Assembly (NCBI RefSeq): GCF_000383615.1
Contig: NZ_KB911583.1
Span: forward strand, 124,001-188,000
Direction of reading: 5' to 3'
Length of the DNA: 64,000 nt
Source of the DNA: Streptomyces canus 299MFChir4.1
GTDB lineage: Bacteria > Actinomycetota > Actinomycetes > Streptomycetales > Streptomycetaceae
In this document: in pieces, positions 1-8,609 of the stretch
How the letters are laid out: each line of letters starts with the position of its first letter
How positions within the stretch are numbered: the stretch's first letter is position 1
Notes under the pieces: generated by a model
Told to the model about the DNA's origin: nothing
Databases searched by the model: none
Seen by the model: the letters and a program-made list of their open reading frames with translations, nothing else
Position numbers and translations under genes: made by a program

Positions 1-1430
1 CAGCACGGCACGTACAGGACCACCGCGGTGAGCACGGCCGGCACGAACGGCCAGGGTGCCAGCAGGGGCCCGCAGGCGACGGCGGACGCGGCGACCGAGG
101 GCAGCATGGCCCGCGGCAGCCTGGGCAGTCCCGCTCGGGGCCGGCCCAGCAGGATCAGGGCGGCGGCGTAGACCGCGTAGGAGAGCGAGGTGGTGCACGC
201 GGCCGCGATCCCTCCGTAGCGCGGGATGAGAGCCAGGTTCAGGCTCATGTTCACCGCCAGGGCGATCAGGGCGCCGGCGAGGGCGCGCGGCGTCGGGCCG
301 GCCGCGACGATGGCGTACGAGGCGAGGTAGGAGACGCCGTAGAGGAACGGGGCGGGAGCGAGCCAGGCCAGCATGGCGGTTCCCTGGTCGGCGAATTCCG
401 GGCCGTAGAGGATGTCCAGGATGCCGTGTCCGCGGCACCACAGAAGGACCATGTAGGGCAGGAACACGGCGGCCATCATGCTGAGGCCCTGTTCGCTGTA
501 GCGCCGGACGCGCGTGGGCTCGGGCGCGCTCGCCATCAGGGGGAAGATGGTGCGAGCGGTGACGAAGCTGACGAACAGGGTGGTCTCCAGGAGCCGGTAG
601 ACGGCGGCGTAGATCCCGACCTCGTGGTCCCCGGCGAACCAGGCGATCATCACCGTGTCGATCCGGAAGAGCACCATCAGCACGAGCGAGGCGACGCCGA
701 TCACCCAGGTGCCCCGGTTCAGTTCCACCAGTCCGGCCGAGGACACGGACCGCCAATCGGGAGCGTGTCCGTGACACCGCATCAGCACTGCCGCCGTCAG
801 CGGTCCGACGGCGGTTCCGGCGAAGAAGGCCACCGCCAGTCCGGTGAGTCCGGTGTGGGTGGCCAGGGCGAGGAGAGCCGCCCCCGCCGTCAGCAGCCGC
901 TGCACCAGATGGACGACGGCCATCATGATCTGGCGTTGCAGTGCGGCGGTCGCGGCTCGGTAGGCCTCCGTGTACGTGTCGATCAGTACGGCGGCGATGA
1001 TCAGCAGTCCTACGGTGCTGCCCCCGCTCCCGGAGAGCGACGTGAGTCCGGACAGTGCGCCCACCACCGCCAGGGCCAGGACGACGAGCAGGGTGCGCAT
1101 GGCCAGCAGTTCGGCGAGCAGCTGGCGCAGCCGCCCCGGTTCGGCGCTGGCCCGCTGGATCACCGTCACGTCGTACCCCCACTGCGGCACCACGGCGATG
1201 AGCGTGCCGATCGCCAACGCGTAGGAGAACGCGCCGAAGTCGGCCACGCCGAGCATCCGGGCGGCCCCCACGGTGAGGATCAGCATGGACAGCTTGCCGA
1301 TGATCTCGGCGCCGCCGAGCACCAGCGCGGTCCGGGCGGTGTGCTGCTGCCCGCCGGGACCAGGGGGCCGGCCGGCGGGGCGGGTGGCTGCGCTTCGGCG
1401 CCGTGACCACCGCCTGCCGCCGGGGCACAT
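1..1430 (-). CDS. Polysaccharide flippase (Wzx/MATE-like), C-terminus cut off by window edge
   Basis: The reverse strand is open from an ATG at 1430 to the left edge, giving about 476 residues without a stop. After a basic N-terminal tail the protein is a series of hydrophobic helices, beginning with ALVLGGAEIIGKLSMLILTV, then ARMLGVADFGAFSYALAIG, a pattern typical of Wzx/RfbX oligosaccharide translocases of the MVF/MATE superfamily. Such proteins flip lipid-linked saccharide units across the cytoplasmic membrane. No clear Shine-Dalgarno precedes the ATG, so translation may begin at an internal GTG before the first helix. It diverges from the LCP gene at 1702. The stop codon lies outside the window. 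Confidence 0.8.
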   Translation of the reverse strand, partial: MCPGGRRWSRRRSAATRPAGRPPGPGGQQHTARTALVLGGAEIIGKLSMLILTVGAARMLGVADFGAFSYALAIGTLIAVVPQWGYDVTVIQRASAEPGRLRQLLAELLAMRTLLVVLALAVVGALSGLTSLSGSGGSTVGLLIIAAVLIDTYTEAYRAATAALQRQIMMAVVHLVQRLLTAGAALLALATHTGLTGLAVAFFAGTAVGPLTAAVLMRCHGHAPDWRSVSSAGLVELNRGTWVIGVASLVLMVLFRIDTVMIAWFAGDHEVGIYAAVYRLLETTLFVSFVTARTIFPLMASAPEPTRVRRYSEQGLSMMAAVFLPYMVLLWCRGHGILDILYGPEFADQGTAMLAWLAPAPFLYGVSYLASYAIVAAGPTPRALAGALIALAVNMSLNLALIPRYGGIAAACTTSLSYAVYAAALILLGRPRAGLPRLPRAMLPSVAASAVACGPLLAPWPFVPAVLTAVVLYVPC

Positions 1431-1616
1431 GAGTGCCGGCGCAGAAGCGATCGGCGCCCGTACCCGCACCGAAGCGGCCGGAACGCAGCAACTCCGCAGT
1501 AGCTGGTTCACCTTTGAACACCTCGGAACTGGTCCCCGAGCGCGCGTACACGATCAATGCTTGCCCATACCCGCCCTGTGTGCCAGCGGGGGACCCGCAG
1601 AGCGTCGGGCCCGAGG

Positions 1617-1669
1617 TTGACGCGCCGCACCGGGGGGCAGAGAGTGTACGTATACATCGTAAGCGTACA
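1617..1669 (+). promoter_or_regulatory. Promoter with 25-bp palindromic operator, copy 1 (LCP gene)
   Basis: TTGACG at 1617-1622 serves as a -35 box and GAGAGT at 1640-1645 as a weak -10 (17-nt spacer). A 25-bp palindrome at 1645-1669 follows: TGTACG-TA-TAC-ATC-GTA-AG-CGTACA, with matching outer and inner arms. The expected transcription start falls inside the palindrome, which would suit a repressor. The ATG at 1702 lies 32 nt beyond it. The same design recurs at 2740-2793 and 5733-5787. The binding protein is unknown. Confidence 0.6.
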
Positions 1670-1701
1670 TAGCGAGAGGCATGGACGGGAGTACAGTGCT
1701 C

Positions 1702-2724
1702 ATGTCCGCGCGACAGCCGTGGCCGCGGTGGGGCCCCCTTCCCCGGAGTCCCCGTCGTCACCGCCTCCGTGTCCTGGTGGTGCTGGGCATGGTCGCGGCG
1801 CTCGCTCTGTTCGGTCTCGGCGCCGGTGCCCTCCGGTGGGGGACCGACCACTACGGCGATCAGGTGGCCCGTATCCCCGACGCCTTCCCCGCCGGGCCGC
1901 GCCCGCCCCGGCCCGCCGCTCACGACGGCGGTCGGACCTTTCTGCTCGCGGGTCTCGACAGTCGTTCCGAGCGGCACACCACCGGCAGCGACGCGACCGC
2001 GAGGCTCTGGACGTACGGTGCGCAGCGCAGTGACGCGCTGATGCTGGTGCATCTCGGTGGCGAGGGGCACGGCGTCCATGTGCTGTCGATCCCGAGGGAC
2101 AGCTGGGTGCCGGTCCCCGGCCACGGCTCCGCGAAGATCAATGCCGCGTTCTCGTGGGGCGGTCCGCCTCTGATGATCCGCACGGTGGAGCGCTTCGCCG
2201 GAACCCGCGTCGACCATTTCGGCGTCATCGACTGGAACGGCTTCAAGGCCCTCACCGACGCGGTCGGCGGCGTGACCGTCACCGTTCACGAGGACTCCTA
2301 CGACGCCGCCCGGCACCGCCGTTGGACGGCCGGCCCCCACGTGCTGCGGGGCGCCGACGCCCTCGCGTACGTCGGGCAGCGCTACGGACTGCCACGGGGC
2401 GACCTGGACCGGATCACGCGTCAGCAGCAGTTCCTGCGCGGCCTGATCGGGAGGATACGGGACCGGGTCGACCTCACCGATCCCCTCGGCACCGCCAGGA
2501 CGCTCGACGCGGTCACCCGCACGCTGAGCGTGGACGACAGGATGTCCAACTCCGATCTGCGCGACCTGGTGTTCGGGCTGCGGGACCTGGATGCCTCGGA
2601 CGTCCACTTCGCGACCGCTCCTGTCCTGCGGTCGGAGACGATCGGCGGGCAGTCCGTCCTGGTTCTGGACCGGGCGAAGCTACGAGCGCGCTGGCACGCG
2701 GTCGAGACGGGAGCGGTCGACTGA
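1702..2724 (+). CDS. LytR-CpsA-Psr (LCP) family glycopolymer transferase
   Basis: LCP proteins transfer lipid-linked anionic glycopolymers onto peptidoglycan on the outer face of the membrane. The product of about 340 residues has a short basic cytoplasmic tail, one N-terminal membrane anchor (VLVVLGMVAALALFGLGAGA) and an extracellular LCP domain with family blocks: FLLAGLDSR, RSDALMLVHLGG, LSIPRDSWV, KINAAFSWGGP and DAVGGVTVTV. The conserved Arg/Asp residues of the polyprenyl-phosphate site are visible in RSDA and PRDS. An in-frame ATG at 1681 is possible, but it sits only 11 nt after the operator. The ATG at 1702 has GGGAG 10 nt upstream and keeps the 32-nt spacing seen in the sister promoters. 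The next gene has its own promoter. Confidence 0.88.
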   Translation: MSARQPWPRWGPLPRSPRRHRLRVLVVLGMVAALALFGLGAGALRWGTDHYGDQVARIPDAFPAGPRPPRPAAHDGGRTFLLAGLDSRSERHTTGSDATARLWTYGAQRSDALMLVHLGGEGHGVHVLSIPRDSWVPVPGHGSAKINAAFSWGGPPLMIRTVERFAGTRVDHFGVIDWNGFKALTDAVGGVTVTVHEDSYDAARHRRWTAGPHVLRGADALAYVGQRYGLPRGDLDRITRQQQFLRGLIGRIRDRVDLTDPLGTARTLDAVTRTLSVDDRMSNSDLRDLVFGLRDLDASDVHFATAPVLRSETIGGQSVLVLDRAKLRARWHAVETGAVD

Positions 2725-2739
2725 CGCCCGCGGTCCCGG

Positions 2740-2793
2740 TTGACCTTTGCGGCCTTGGCGGTGATGATGTACGTATACATCGTAAACGTATGT
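2740..2793 (+). promoter_or_regulatory. Promoter with 25-bp palindromic operator, copy 2 (GH15 gene)
   Basis: TTGACC at 2740-2745, a 17-nt spacer and GATGAT at 2763-2768 form a plausible promoter. A 25-bp imperfect palindrome at 2769-2793 follows: TGTACG-TA-TAC-ATC-GTA-AA-CGTATG. It differs from copy 1 at only three positions. The ATG at 2826 is 32 nt beyond it. The site lies between the LCP stop and the GH15 gene, so GH15 appears separately transcribed under the same control. Confidence 0.6.
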
Positions 2794-2825
2794 TGGTTTC
2801 GTGGTGATGGGTGATGCGGAATCGG

Positions 2826-4673
2826 ATGGAGGACGGACAGAAACCGCCCCCGGCCTTGAGCGCCCCCATCGAGGACTACGCCCTCATCGGTGACCTGGAG
2901 ACCGCTGCCATGGTGGGCAGGGACGGCTCTGTCGACTGGTTGTGTCTGCCCCGCTTCGACTCTCCCGCCTGCTTCGCCGCGCTGCTGGGCACCGAGGGCA
3001 ACGGGTCCTGGCGGATCGCTCCGGTCGGCACGCGTGCCCGGCTGCGGCGGCGGAGCTACCGGGCGGACACCCTGGTGCTGGAGTCGGAGTGGAGCGACGG
3101 AGGCGGCACGGTGCGGGTGGTGGACTTCATGCCGCCGCGCACCCGGTGGCCGTGCCTCGTGCGGATCATCGACGGACTGTCGGGGACGACCCGGCTGCGC
3201 AGCACGCTGAGACTCCGGTTCCATCAGGGACGGGTCCTGCCGTGGATCCGCGCGGTCCAGGGCTTCACGGTGGCGGTCGCCGGGCCGGACGCGGTGTGGG
3301 TGCACGCCGACGGGCCGGTCGGGGCACCCGGCCGGACGGACCCGATGGAGTGCGACTTCACGGTCGCGGCGGGTGACCGGGTGGCCCTGATGCTCGTGTG
3401 GTCGCCCTCCCATCTCCCCGAGCCCCCCGCGCCGTTGGGCGTACCGGCGGAGGCGCTGCTGAAGGAGACCGTCGACCTGTGGCGCCGCTGGACCGCCAAG
3501 TGCCGCTACGAGGGGCCCTACCGGGACGCCGTGGTGCGCTCCCTGATCACGTTGAAGGCGCTCACCTATGCCCCGACGGGCGGCATCGTCGCCGCGCCGA
3601 CCACGTCGTTGCCCGGATCCATCGGCGGGGAGCACAACTGGGACCACCGCTACTGCTGGCTGCGCGACTCGGCTCTGACACTCTCCTGTCTGCTGCGCAG
3701 CGGCTACCGGGACGAAGCCACGGCCTGGCTGGAGTGGCTGGCGCGGGCCGTGGCGGGCGACCCCGCCGAGATCCAGACCGTCTACGGCGTGGCCGGGCAG
3801 CGGCTGCTCCCGGAGACCGAGGCGCCATGGCTGGCGGGCTACGCGGGATCGCGGCCGGTCCGGTTCGGCAACTCGGCCGTGGACCAGTTCCAGTTGGACG
3901 TCTACGGCGAAGTCCTGGACGCCTTCTCCCTGTCCCTGCGCGTCGGGGTCCCCCTGCCGGACCATGTGTGGAGCCTGGTCGACGCGATGATGGACTTCGT
4001 GCTCGACCACTGGCGTGAACCGGACCAGGGCCTGTGGCAGGTGCGCGGACCGCGGCGGCAGTTCGTGCACTCCAAGGTCATGGCCTGGGTGGCGGCCGAC
4101 CGTGCCCTGCGCATGGGCGAGTTGCTCGGCCGTAGTGGTTCGTCGCAGCGGTGGCGGGCCATGCGGACACAGGTGCACCGGCAGGTGTGCCGGAAGGGCT
4201 GGGACCCTGTGCGGCGGTCGTTCGTCAAGGCCTACGGTTCACCGGAGCTGGACGCCTCCGCCCTGCTGATCCCCAGACTCGGCTTCCTGCCGGCCCGGGA
4301 CGAACGGGTGCGCGAGACCGTACGGGCCGTGCGGGGGCTCCTGGACGGCGGTTTCGTGCGGCGGTACACCCCCGACGAGCAGGAGATCCGGGGCGGTCTT
4401 CAGGGGGCCGACCTGGCGTGTTCCCTCTGGTATGCCGACGCCCTCGCCGCGTCCGGCGAGGTCGAGCAGGCACGGGAGATGTTCCACAGGGTCCTCGCCG
4501 TCCGGAACGACGTGGGACTGCTGTCCGAGCAGTGGGACCCGGACGCGGGCCGCCAACTGGGCAACGCACCGCAGGCGTTCAGTCACATCGCCCTCGTCGA
4601 GACGGCGTACGCCCTGTCGTCGACCGGTTCTCACCCGTCCGTCGGCCTGGGGCGGCGCTCGGACTCCGCGTAG
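2826..4673 (+). CDS. Glycoside hydrolase family 15 enzyme (glucoamylase/trehalase-like)
   Basis: The protein (about 615 aa, usual for the bacterial trehalase-like GH15 group) starts with the N-terminal domain signature PIEDYALIGDLETAAMVG-RDGSVDWL. It then has the (alpha/alpha)6 barrel motif GGEHNWDHRYCWLRDSAL, which carries the general-acid region, and later LLSEQWDP, which supplies the second catalytic glutamate, followed by GNAPQAFSHIALVETA. It lacks a signal peptide, so it probably acts in the cytoplasm on trehalose or short alpha-glucosides; the substrate cannot be fixed from sequence. GTG 2811 and ATG 2814 are alternative in-frame starts. ATG 2826 fits the 32-nt operator spacing. The 3' end overlaps galE, which runs the other way, by 43 bp. 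Confidence 0.88.
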   Translation: MEDGQKPPPALSAPIEDYALIGDLETAAMVGRDGSVDWLCLPRFDSPACFAALLGTEGNGSWRIAPVGTRARLRRRSYRADTLVLESEWSDGGGTVRVVDFMPPRTRWPCLVRIIDGLSGTTRLRSTLRLRFHQGRVLPWIRAVQGFTVAVAGPDAVWVHADGPVGAPGRTDPMECDFTVAAGDRVALMLVWSPSHLPEPPAPLGVPAEALLKETVDLWRRWTAKCRYEGPYRDAVVRSLITLKALTYAPTGGIVAAPTTSLPGSIGGEHNWDHRYCWLRDSALTLSCLLRSGYRDEATAWLEWLARAVAGDPAEIQTVYGVAGQRLLPETEAPWLAGYAGSRPVRFGNSAVDQFQLDVYGEVLDAFSLSLRVGVPLPDHVWSLVDAMMDFVLDHWREPDQGLWQVRGPRRQFVHSKVMAWVAADRALRMGELLGRSGSSQRWRAMRTQVHRQVCRKGWDPVRRSFVKAYGSPELDASALLIPRLGFLPARDERVRETVRAVRGLLDGGFVRRYTPDEQEIRGGLQGADLACSLWYADALAASGEVEQAREMFHRVLAVRNDVGLLSEQWDPDAGRQLGNAPQAFSHIALVETAYALSSTGSHPSVGLGRRSDSA

Positions 4674-5701
4674 CCGTACGGGCTGAGCAGCTGGAAGCGC
4701 CACGCGTCGCGGCAGATGTCCGCGAGATCACGGGCGGGCCGCCACCCCCACTCCCGGGTCACCGCACTCGAGTCCGCCACCACCTCCGCGACGTCCCCGG
4801 GGCGCCGGGGACCGATCTCGTACGGCACCGTCCTGCCCGACACCTGCTCGAACGCTCTGATCAGGTCGAGTACGGAACGGCCCTCTCCCAGGCCGACGTT
4901 GTAGACCCGCATACCGGGCCCGTCGGACAGGTGGTCGAGGGCGAGACGGTGTGCCTCGACGCTGTCCAGGACGTGGATGTAGTCGCGGATCGCCGTGCCG
5001 TCGGGGGTCGGGTAGTCGTCTCCGAAGATCTGGAGCCGCTCCTGACCGCCCACGGCCGCCTGCGTCAGGTTCGGCATGAGGTTCTCGGGCGCGCCCCGCG
5101 GGGCCTCGCCGAGCAGTCCGCTGGGGTGGGCTCCCGCGGGGTTGAAGTGGCGCAGACAGGCCACCGTGTACTCGGGGCGACGGCGGCACACATCGGCCAG
5201 GATCTGCTCGGAGAGCCACTTGGACGCCGAGTACGGGGTGGTGGGGCGGGCCGGGGCGGACTCGTCGACCGGGACCGTGGTCGGCCTGCCGTAGATCGAG
5301 CAGGTGGACGAGAACACCAGCCGGTGCACCCCGTGCTCGTGCATGGTGTGCAACAGGGCGGTGGTCCCCCCGACGTTGATGTCGTAGTACTCGACGGGCC
5401 TCCGAGTCGAACCGCTGAGCGACTTCAGTGCCGCGAAATGCACCACCGCGTCCACCGCGTGCCGGTCGAACACCGCCGACAACGCCCGCCGGTCCCGGAT
5501 GTCCAGCTCGTAGACCGCCCCCACGAAGCGTCCCGCGATGCGCTCCACCCGGGTCAGGGCCTGGGGATTGCTGTTGCAGTAGTTGTCCACCACGACGACC
5601 TCGTAGCCGTGGTCGAGGAACTCCACACAGGCGTGGCTGCCCAGAAAGCCCGCCCCGCCGGTGACGAGGACGGTCGACGGAACAGGTTCTCTGCGTGCCA
5701 T
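4631..5701 (-). CDS. galE: UDP-glucose 4-epimerase
   Basis: This 356-aa extended short-chain dehydrogenase interconverts UDP-glucose and UDP-galactose (or the N-acetyl forms), supplying precursors for surface polysaccharide. Visible landmarks are the NAD-binding TGGAGFLGSHACVEFLDHG near the N-terminus, the catalytic SSTCSIYG and YSASK (Tyr-x-x-x-Lys) segments, the HFNPAGAHPSG substrate loop, and DYIHVLDSVEAH. The ATG is preceded by GGAG 9 nt upstream. Its promoter carries the third copy of the 25-bp palindrome, which links it to the LCP and GH15 genes. The gene converges on GH15 with a 43-bp tail-to-tail overlap. Confidence 0.93.
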   Translation of the reverse strand: MARREPVPSTVLVTGGAGFLGSHACVEFLDHGYEVVVVDNYCNSNPQALTRVERIAGRFVGAVYELDIRDRRALSAVFDRHAVDAVVHFAALKSLSGSTRRPVEYYDINVGGTTALLHTMHEHGVHRLVFSSTCSIYGRPTTVPVDESAPARPTTPYSASKWLSEQILADVCRRRPEYTVACLRHFNPAGAHPSGLLGEAPRGAPENLMPNLTQAAVGGQERLQIFGDDYPTPDGTAIRDYIHVLDSVEAHRLALDHLSDGPGMRVYNVGLGEGRSVLDLIRAFEQVSGRTVPYEIGPRRPGDVAEVVADSSAVTREWGWRPARDLADICRDAWRFQLLSPYGYAESERRPRPTDG

Positions 5702-5732
5702 GACGGGAGCTCCGGCGCGAGACTGTGAACGT

Positions 5733-5787
5733 CGTACGTTTACGACGTATAGGTACGACTCTGCGCCCGATCGGGTGCCTTCGTCAA
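5733..5787 (-). promoter_or_regulatory. Promoter with 25-bp palindromic operator, copy 3 (galE)
   Basis: Read on the minus strand, TTGACG lies at 5787-5782, CAGAGT at 5763-5758 (18-nt spacer), and a palindrome at 5757-5733: CGTACC-TA-TAC-GTC-GTA-AA-CGTACG. The galE ATG at 5701 is 31 nt further on. Orientation and spacing match copies 1 and 2. Confidence 0.6.
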
Positions 5788-5798
5788 GGCCTTCCGCC

Positions 5799-6584
5799 TC
5801 ACGGCCTGACCAGCAGCCGGAAGTCGAACGCGTACCGCGACGCCCGGTAGATGTGGCTGCCGTACTCCACCGGGCGGCCGGTGTCGTCGTAGGCCGTGCG
5901 CTGCATGGTCAGGACCGCCGCGCCTTCCTCTTCGTCGAGGCGGTCGGCCTCCTCGGCGGTGGCGGAGCGGGCGCCGATGGTCTGGCGGGCGCTGTGCAGG
6001 GTGACGCCGGCGGTGCGCAGCAGGCGGTAGAGGCCGGTGGACTCCAGTCGGTCGCTGTCCAGGTCGAGGAGGTCGGTGGGCAGGTGGTTGCACAGGAGGG
6101 CCACCGGCTGGCCGTGGGTCAGGCGCAGGCGTTCCAGCACCGTGACCGGGCTGCCCTCCGGGAGGGACAGCGCGGCCGCCACGTCGGCGGGGGCCGGTAC
6201 GGTCTCGTTGCGCACGACCCGCGTGGCCGGACCCTGTCCGGCCGCCTCCAGGTCGTCGTAGAGGCTGCTGAGTTCCAGGGGGCGCTTGACCTGGCTGTGC
6301 ACCACCTGCGTGCCCACCCCGCGCCGGCGGACCAGCAGGCCCTTCTCCACCAGGGTCTGGATGGCCTGGCGGACGGTCGGGCGGGACAGGCCGAGGCGGA
6401 TCGACAGGTCGATCTCGTTGCCCAGGAGGTTTCCCGGGGCGAGCGCGCCGTGCTCGATGGCCGCCTCCAGCTGCTGGGCGAGCTGGTAGTACAGCGGCAC
6501 CGGACTGCCCCGGTCCAGGGCGAAGTCCAGGGCGTCCAGCGCGGGGGTGGTCGCGGCACGTGGCGTGTCGCCGGGCTTCGCCAT
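5799..6584 (-). CDS. GntR-family regulator, HutC/UTRA subfamily (inositol gene regulator)
   Basis: The 261-aa protein has an N-terminal winged helix (VPLYYQLAQQLEAAI, LGNEIDLSIRLGLSRPTVRQAIQTL) and a C-terminal UTRA effector-binding domain (about residues 95-255, including VTVLERLRLTHGQPVALLCNHLP). The ATG at 6584 has GGAGG 9 nt upstream. It follows iolD on the same strand by 35 bp, so it is probably the last gene of an iolC-iolD-gntR operon and a local regulator of inositol catabolism. The ligand is likely an inositol breakdown product. A candidate site, TGTA-CT-TACA, lies in the iolC/transporter promoter region. Confidence 0.85.
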   Translation of the reverse strand: MAKPGDTPRAATTPALDALDFALDRGSPVPLYYQLAQQLEAAIEHGALAPGNLLGNEIDLSIRLGLSRPTVRQAIQTLVEKGLLVRRRGVGTQVVHSQVKRPLELSSLYDDLEAAGQGPATRVVRNETVPAPADVAAALSLPEGSPVTVLERLRLTHGQPVALLCNHLPTDLLDLDSDRLESTGLYRLLRTAGVTLHSARQTIGARSATAEEADRLDEEEGAAVLTMQRTAYDDTGRPVEYGSHIYRASRYAFDFRLLVRP

Positions 6585-6619
6585 GGGGGTACCTCCCTCA
6601 AAGGGTCGGGGGCGGGCCG

Positions 6620-8494
6620 TCACAGGTGGGTGCGTCGGGCGGCCGCCTGACGGTCGTACTCCGTCCTCGCCGCCACCGCCGCCTCCCGCGAGGCCGTCTC
6701 CGCCACCGGCACGTCCCACCAGGCCTGAGCCGGGGGAGCGGTCGCGGTCGCGGTGTCCGTCTCGACGTAGACACACGTGGGACGGTCCGAGGCGCGGGCC
6801 GTGGCCAGGGCCTCCCGCAGCTCGCGCACGGTCTTGGCGCGCAGGACGTCCATGCCGAGGCTCGCCGCGTTGGCGGCCAGGTCGACCGGGAGCGGGGCCC
6901 CGCTGAAGGTGCCGTCGGCGGCCCGGTAGCGGTAGGCCGTGCCGAAGCGCTCGCCGCCCACCGACTCCGACAGGCTCCCGATGGAGGCGTAGCCGTGGTT
7001 CTGGATGAGGACCAGGTTGATCGGCAGGCCCTCCTGGACCGCGGTGACCAGTTCCGTCGGCATCATCAGATACGTGCCGTCGCCGACCAGCGCCCACACC
7101 GGGGTGTCCGGGGTCGCCTGCTGGACCCCGATCGCCGCCGGGATCTCGTAGCCCATGCAGGAGTAGCCGTACTCCAGGTGGTACTGGCGGGGACTGCGGG
7201 CCCGCCACAGCTTGTGCAGGTCGCCGGGGAGCGAGCCCGCCGCGTTGATCACCACGTCCTCGTCGCCCACGACCGCGTCCAGCGCGCCGAGCAGCTGGGT
7301 CTGGGTCGGCACGGCGTTCTCGTCGGCGGCGCGGTACGCCTGGGCCACCACCTGGTCCCAGCGCGCCTTGCCGGTGCCGTACGCGGCCTCGTACGCCGGG
7401 TCCACGCGGTGGCCCTCAAGCGCCGACGTCAGCGCCTCCAGACCCGCCCGGGCATCGCACACGAGCGTCCGCGCGGCCAGCTTGTGGGCGTCGAAGGCGG
7501 TGATGTTGAGGTTGAGGAAGCGCACGTCCGGGTTCTGGAAGAGGGTGCCGGAGGCGGTGGTGAAGTCCGAGTAGCGCGTGCCCACGCCGATGACCAGGTC
7601 CGCGGTGCGCGCGAGCTCGTCGGCGACCGCCGTGCCGGTGTGGCCGACGCCGCCCACGTCGGCGGGGTGGTCGTGGCGCAGGGAGCCCTTGCCCGCCTGG
7701 GTGGAGGCGACCGGGATGCCGGTGGCGTCCACCAGCGTCCTCAGCGCCTCCTCGGCCTCGCTGTGGTGGACTCCGCCGCCCGCCACGACGAGGGGCCTCC
7801 GGGAGGAACGGATCGCCCTGACCGCCTCCGCCAGCTCCACCGGGTCCGGCACGGGCCGCCGTACCCGCCACACCCGCTCGGCGAAGAACTCCTGCGGCCA
7901 GTCGTACGCCTCCGCCTGCACGTCCTGGGGGAGGGCGAGGGTGACCGCGCCGGTCTCGGCCGGGTCCGACAGGACGCGCATGGCCTGCAGGGCCGACGGG
8001 ACGAGGGCCTCGGGGCGGTGGACGCGGTCGAACCAGCGGGAGACCGGGCGCAGGGTGTCGTTCACCGACACGTCCGCCTCGGTGGGGTGCTCCAGCTGCT
8101 GAAGGAGCGGGTCGGCGGCTCGGGTGGCGAAGTAGTCGCCGGGCAGGAGCAGGACCGGGAGGCGGTTGATCGTCGCCAGGGCCGCGCCGGTGACCAGGTT
8201 CGTGGCGCCAGGGCCGATCGACGTGGTGACCGCCTGGGCCGACAGGCGGTTGAGCTGGCGGGCGTGGCCGACGGCCGCGTGGACCATCGCCTGCTCGTTG
8301 CGGCCCTGGTGGAAGGGCATCGCGTCCTCGCCCGCCTCCAGGAGGGCCTGCCCGATACCCGCCACGTTGCCGTGGCCGAAGATGCCCCAGGTCCCGGCGA
8401 TCAGCCGGTGCCGTACGCCGTCCCGTTCCGTGTACTGGACGGACAGGAACCGCACCAGGGCTTGGGCGACGGTCAGGCGGGTGGTGGCGCTCAT
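6620..8494 (-). CDS. iolD: 3D-(3,5/4)-trihydroxycyclohexane-1,2-dione acylhydrolase
   Basis: IolD opens the ring of the diketo-inositol intermediate in myo-inositol catabolism, using thiamine diphosphate. The 624-aa protein has the three-domain ThDP architecture. The N-terminal domain holds the cofactor glutamate in FHQGRNEQAMVHAAVG, the centre has a Rossmann-like domain (RRPLVVAGGGVHHSEA), and the C-terminal ThDP/Mg site GDGTYLMMPTELVTA continues to IQNHGYASIG. The start at 8494 (MSATTRLTVAQALVRFL) is chosen over upstream alternatives because the family begins there and GGAGA precedes it. It lies downstream of iolC with a 115-bp gap. Confidence 0.93.
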   Translation of the reverse strand: MSATTRLTVAQALVRFLSVQYTERDGVRHRLIAGTWGIFGHGNVAGIGQALLEAGEDAMPFHQGRNEQAMVHAAVGHARQLNRLSAQAVTTSIGPGATNLVTGAALATINRLPVLLLPGDYFATRAADPLLQQLEHPTEADVSVNDTLRPVSRWFDRVHRPEALVPSALQAMRVLSDPAETGAVTLALPQDVQAEAYDWPQEFFAERVWRVRRPVPDPVELAEAVRAIRSSRRPLVVAGGGVHHSEAEEALRTLVDATGIPVASTQAGKGSLRHDHPADVGGVGHTGTAVADELARTADLVIGVGTRYSDFTTASGTLFQNPDVRFLNLNITAFDAHKLAARTLVCDARAGLEALTSALEGHRVDPAYEAAYGTGKARWDQVVAQAYRAADENAVPTQTQLLGALDAVVGDEDVVINAAGSLPGDLHKLWRARSPRQYHLEYGYSCMGYEIPAAIGVQQATPDTPVWALVGDGTYLMMPTELVTAVQEGLPINLVLIQNHGYASIGSLSESVGGERFGTAYRYRAADGTFSGAPLPVDLAANAASLGMDVLRAKTVRELREALATARASDRPTCVYVETDTATATAPPAQAWWDVPVAETASREAAVAARTEYDRQAAARRTHL

Positions 8495-8609
8495 CAGGAC
8501 TTCTCCGGTGCGGTGTAGAGGGGAGGTGGGGGGAGACGGGGAGGCGGGGAGCGGGGGACGGGCTGGTCCGGTCAGGAGCCGTGGAGCGGCCGGGGGCACG
8601 GGCCGCCGG

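Noticed and set aside
426..1406. Long plus-strand open frame at the left end
   Set aside because: Its translation is His/Gly/Asp-rich low complexity and it is antisense to a clear membrane flippase; such shadow frames are usual in GC-rich DNA.
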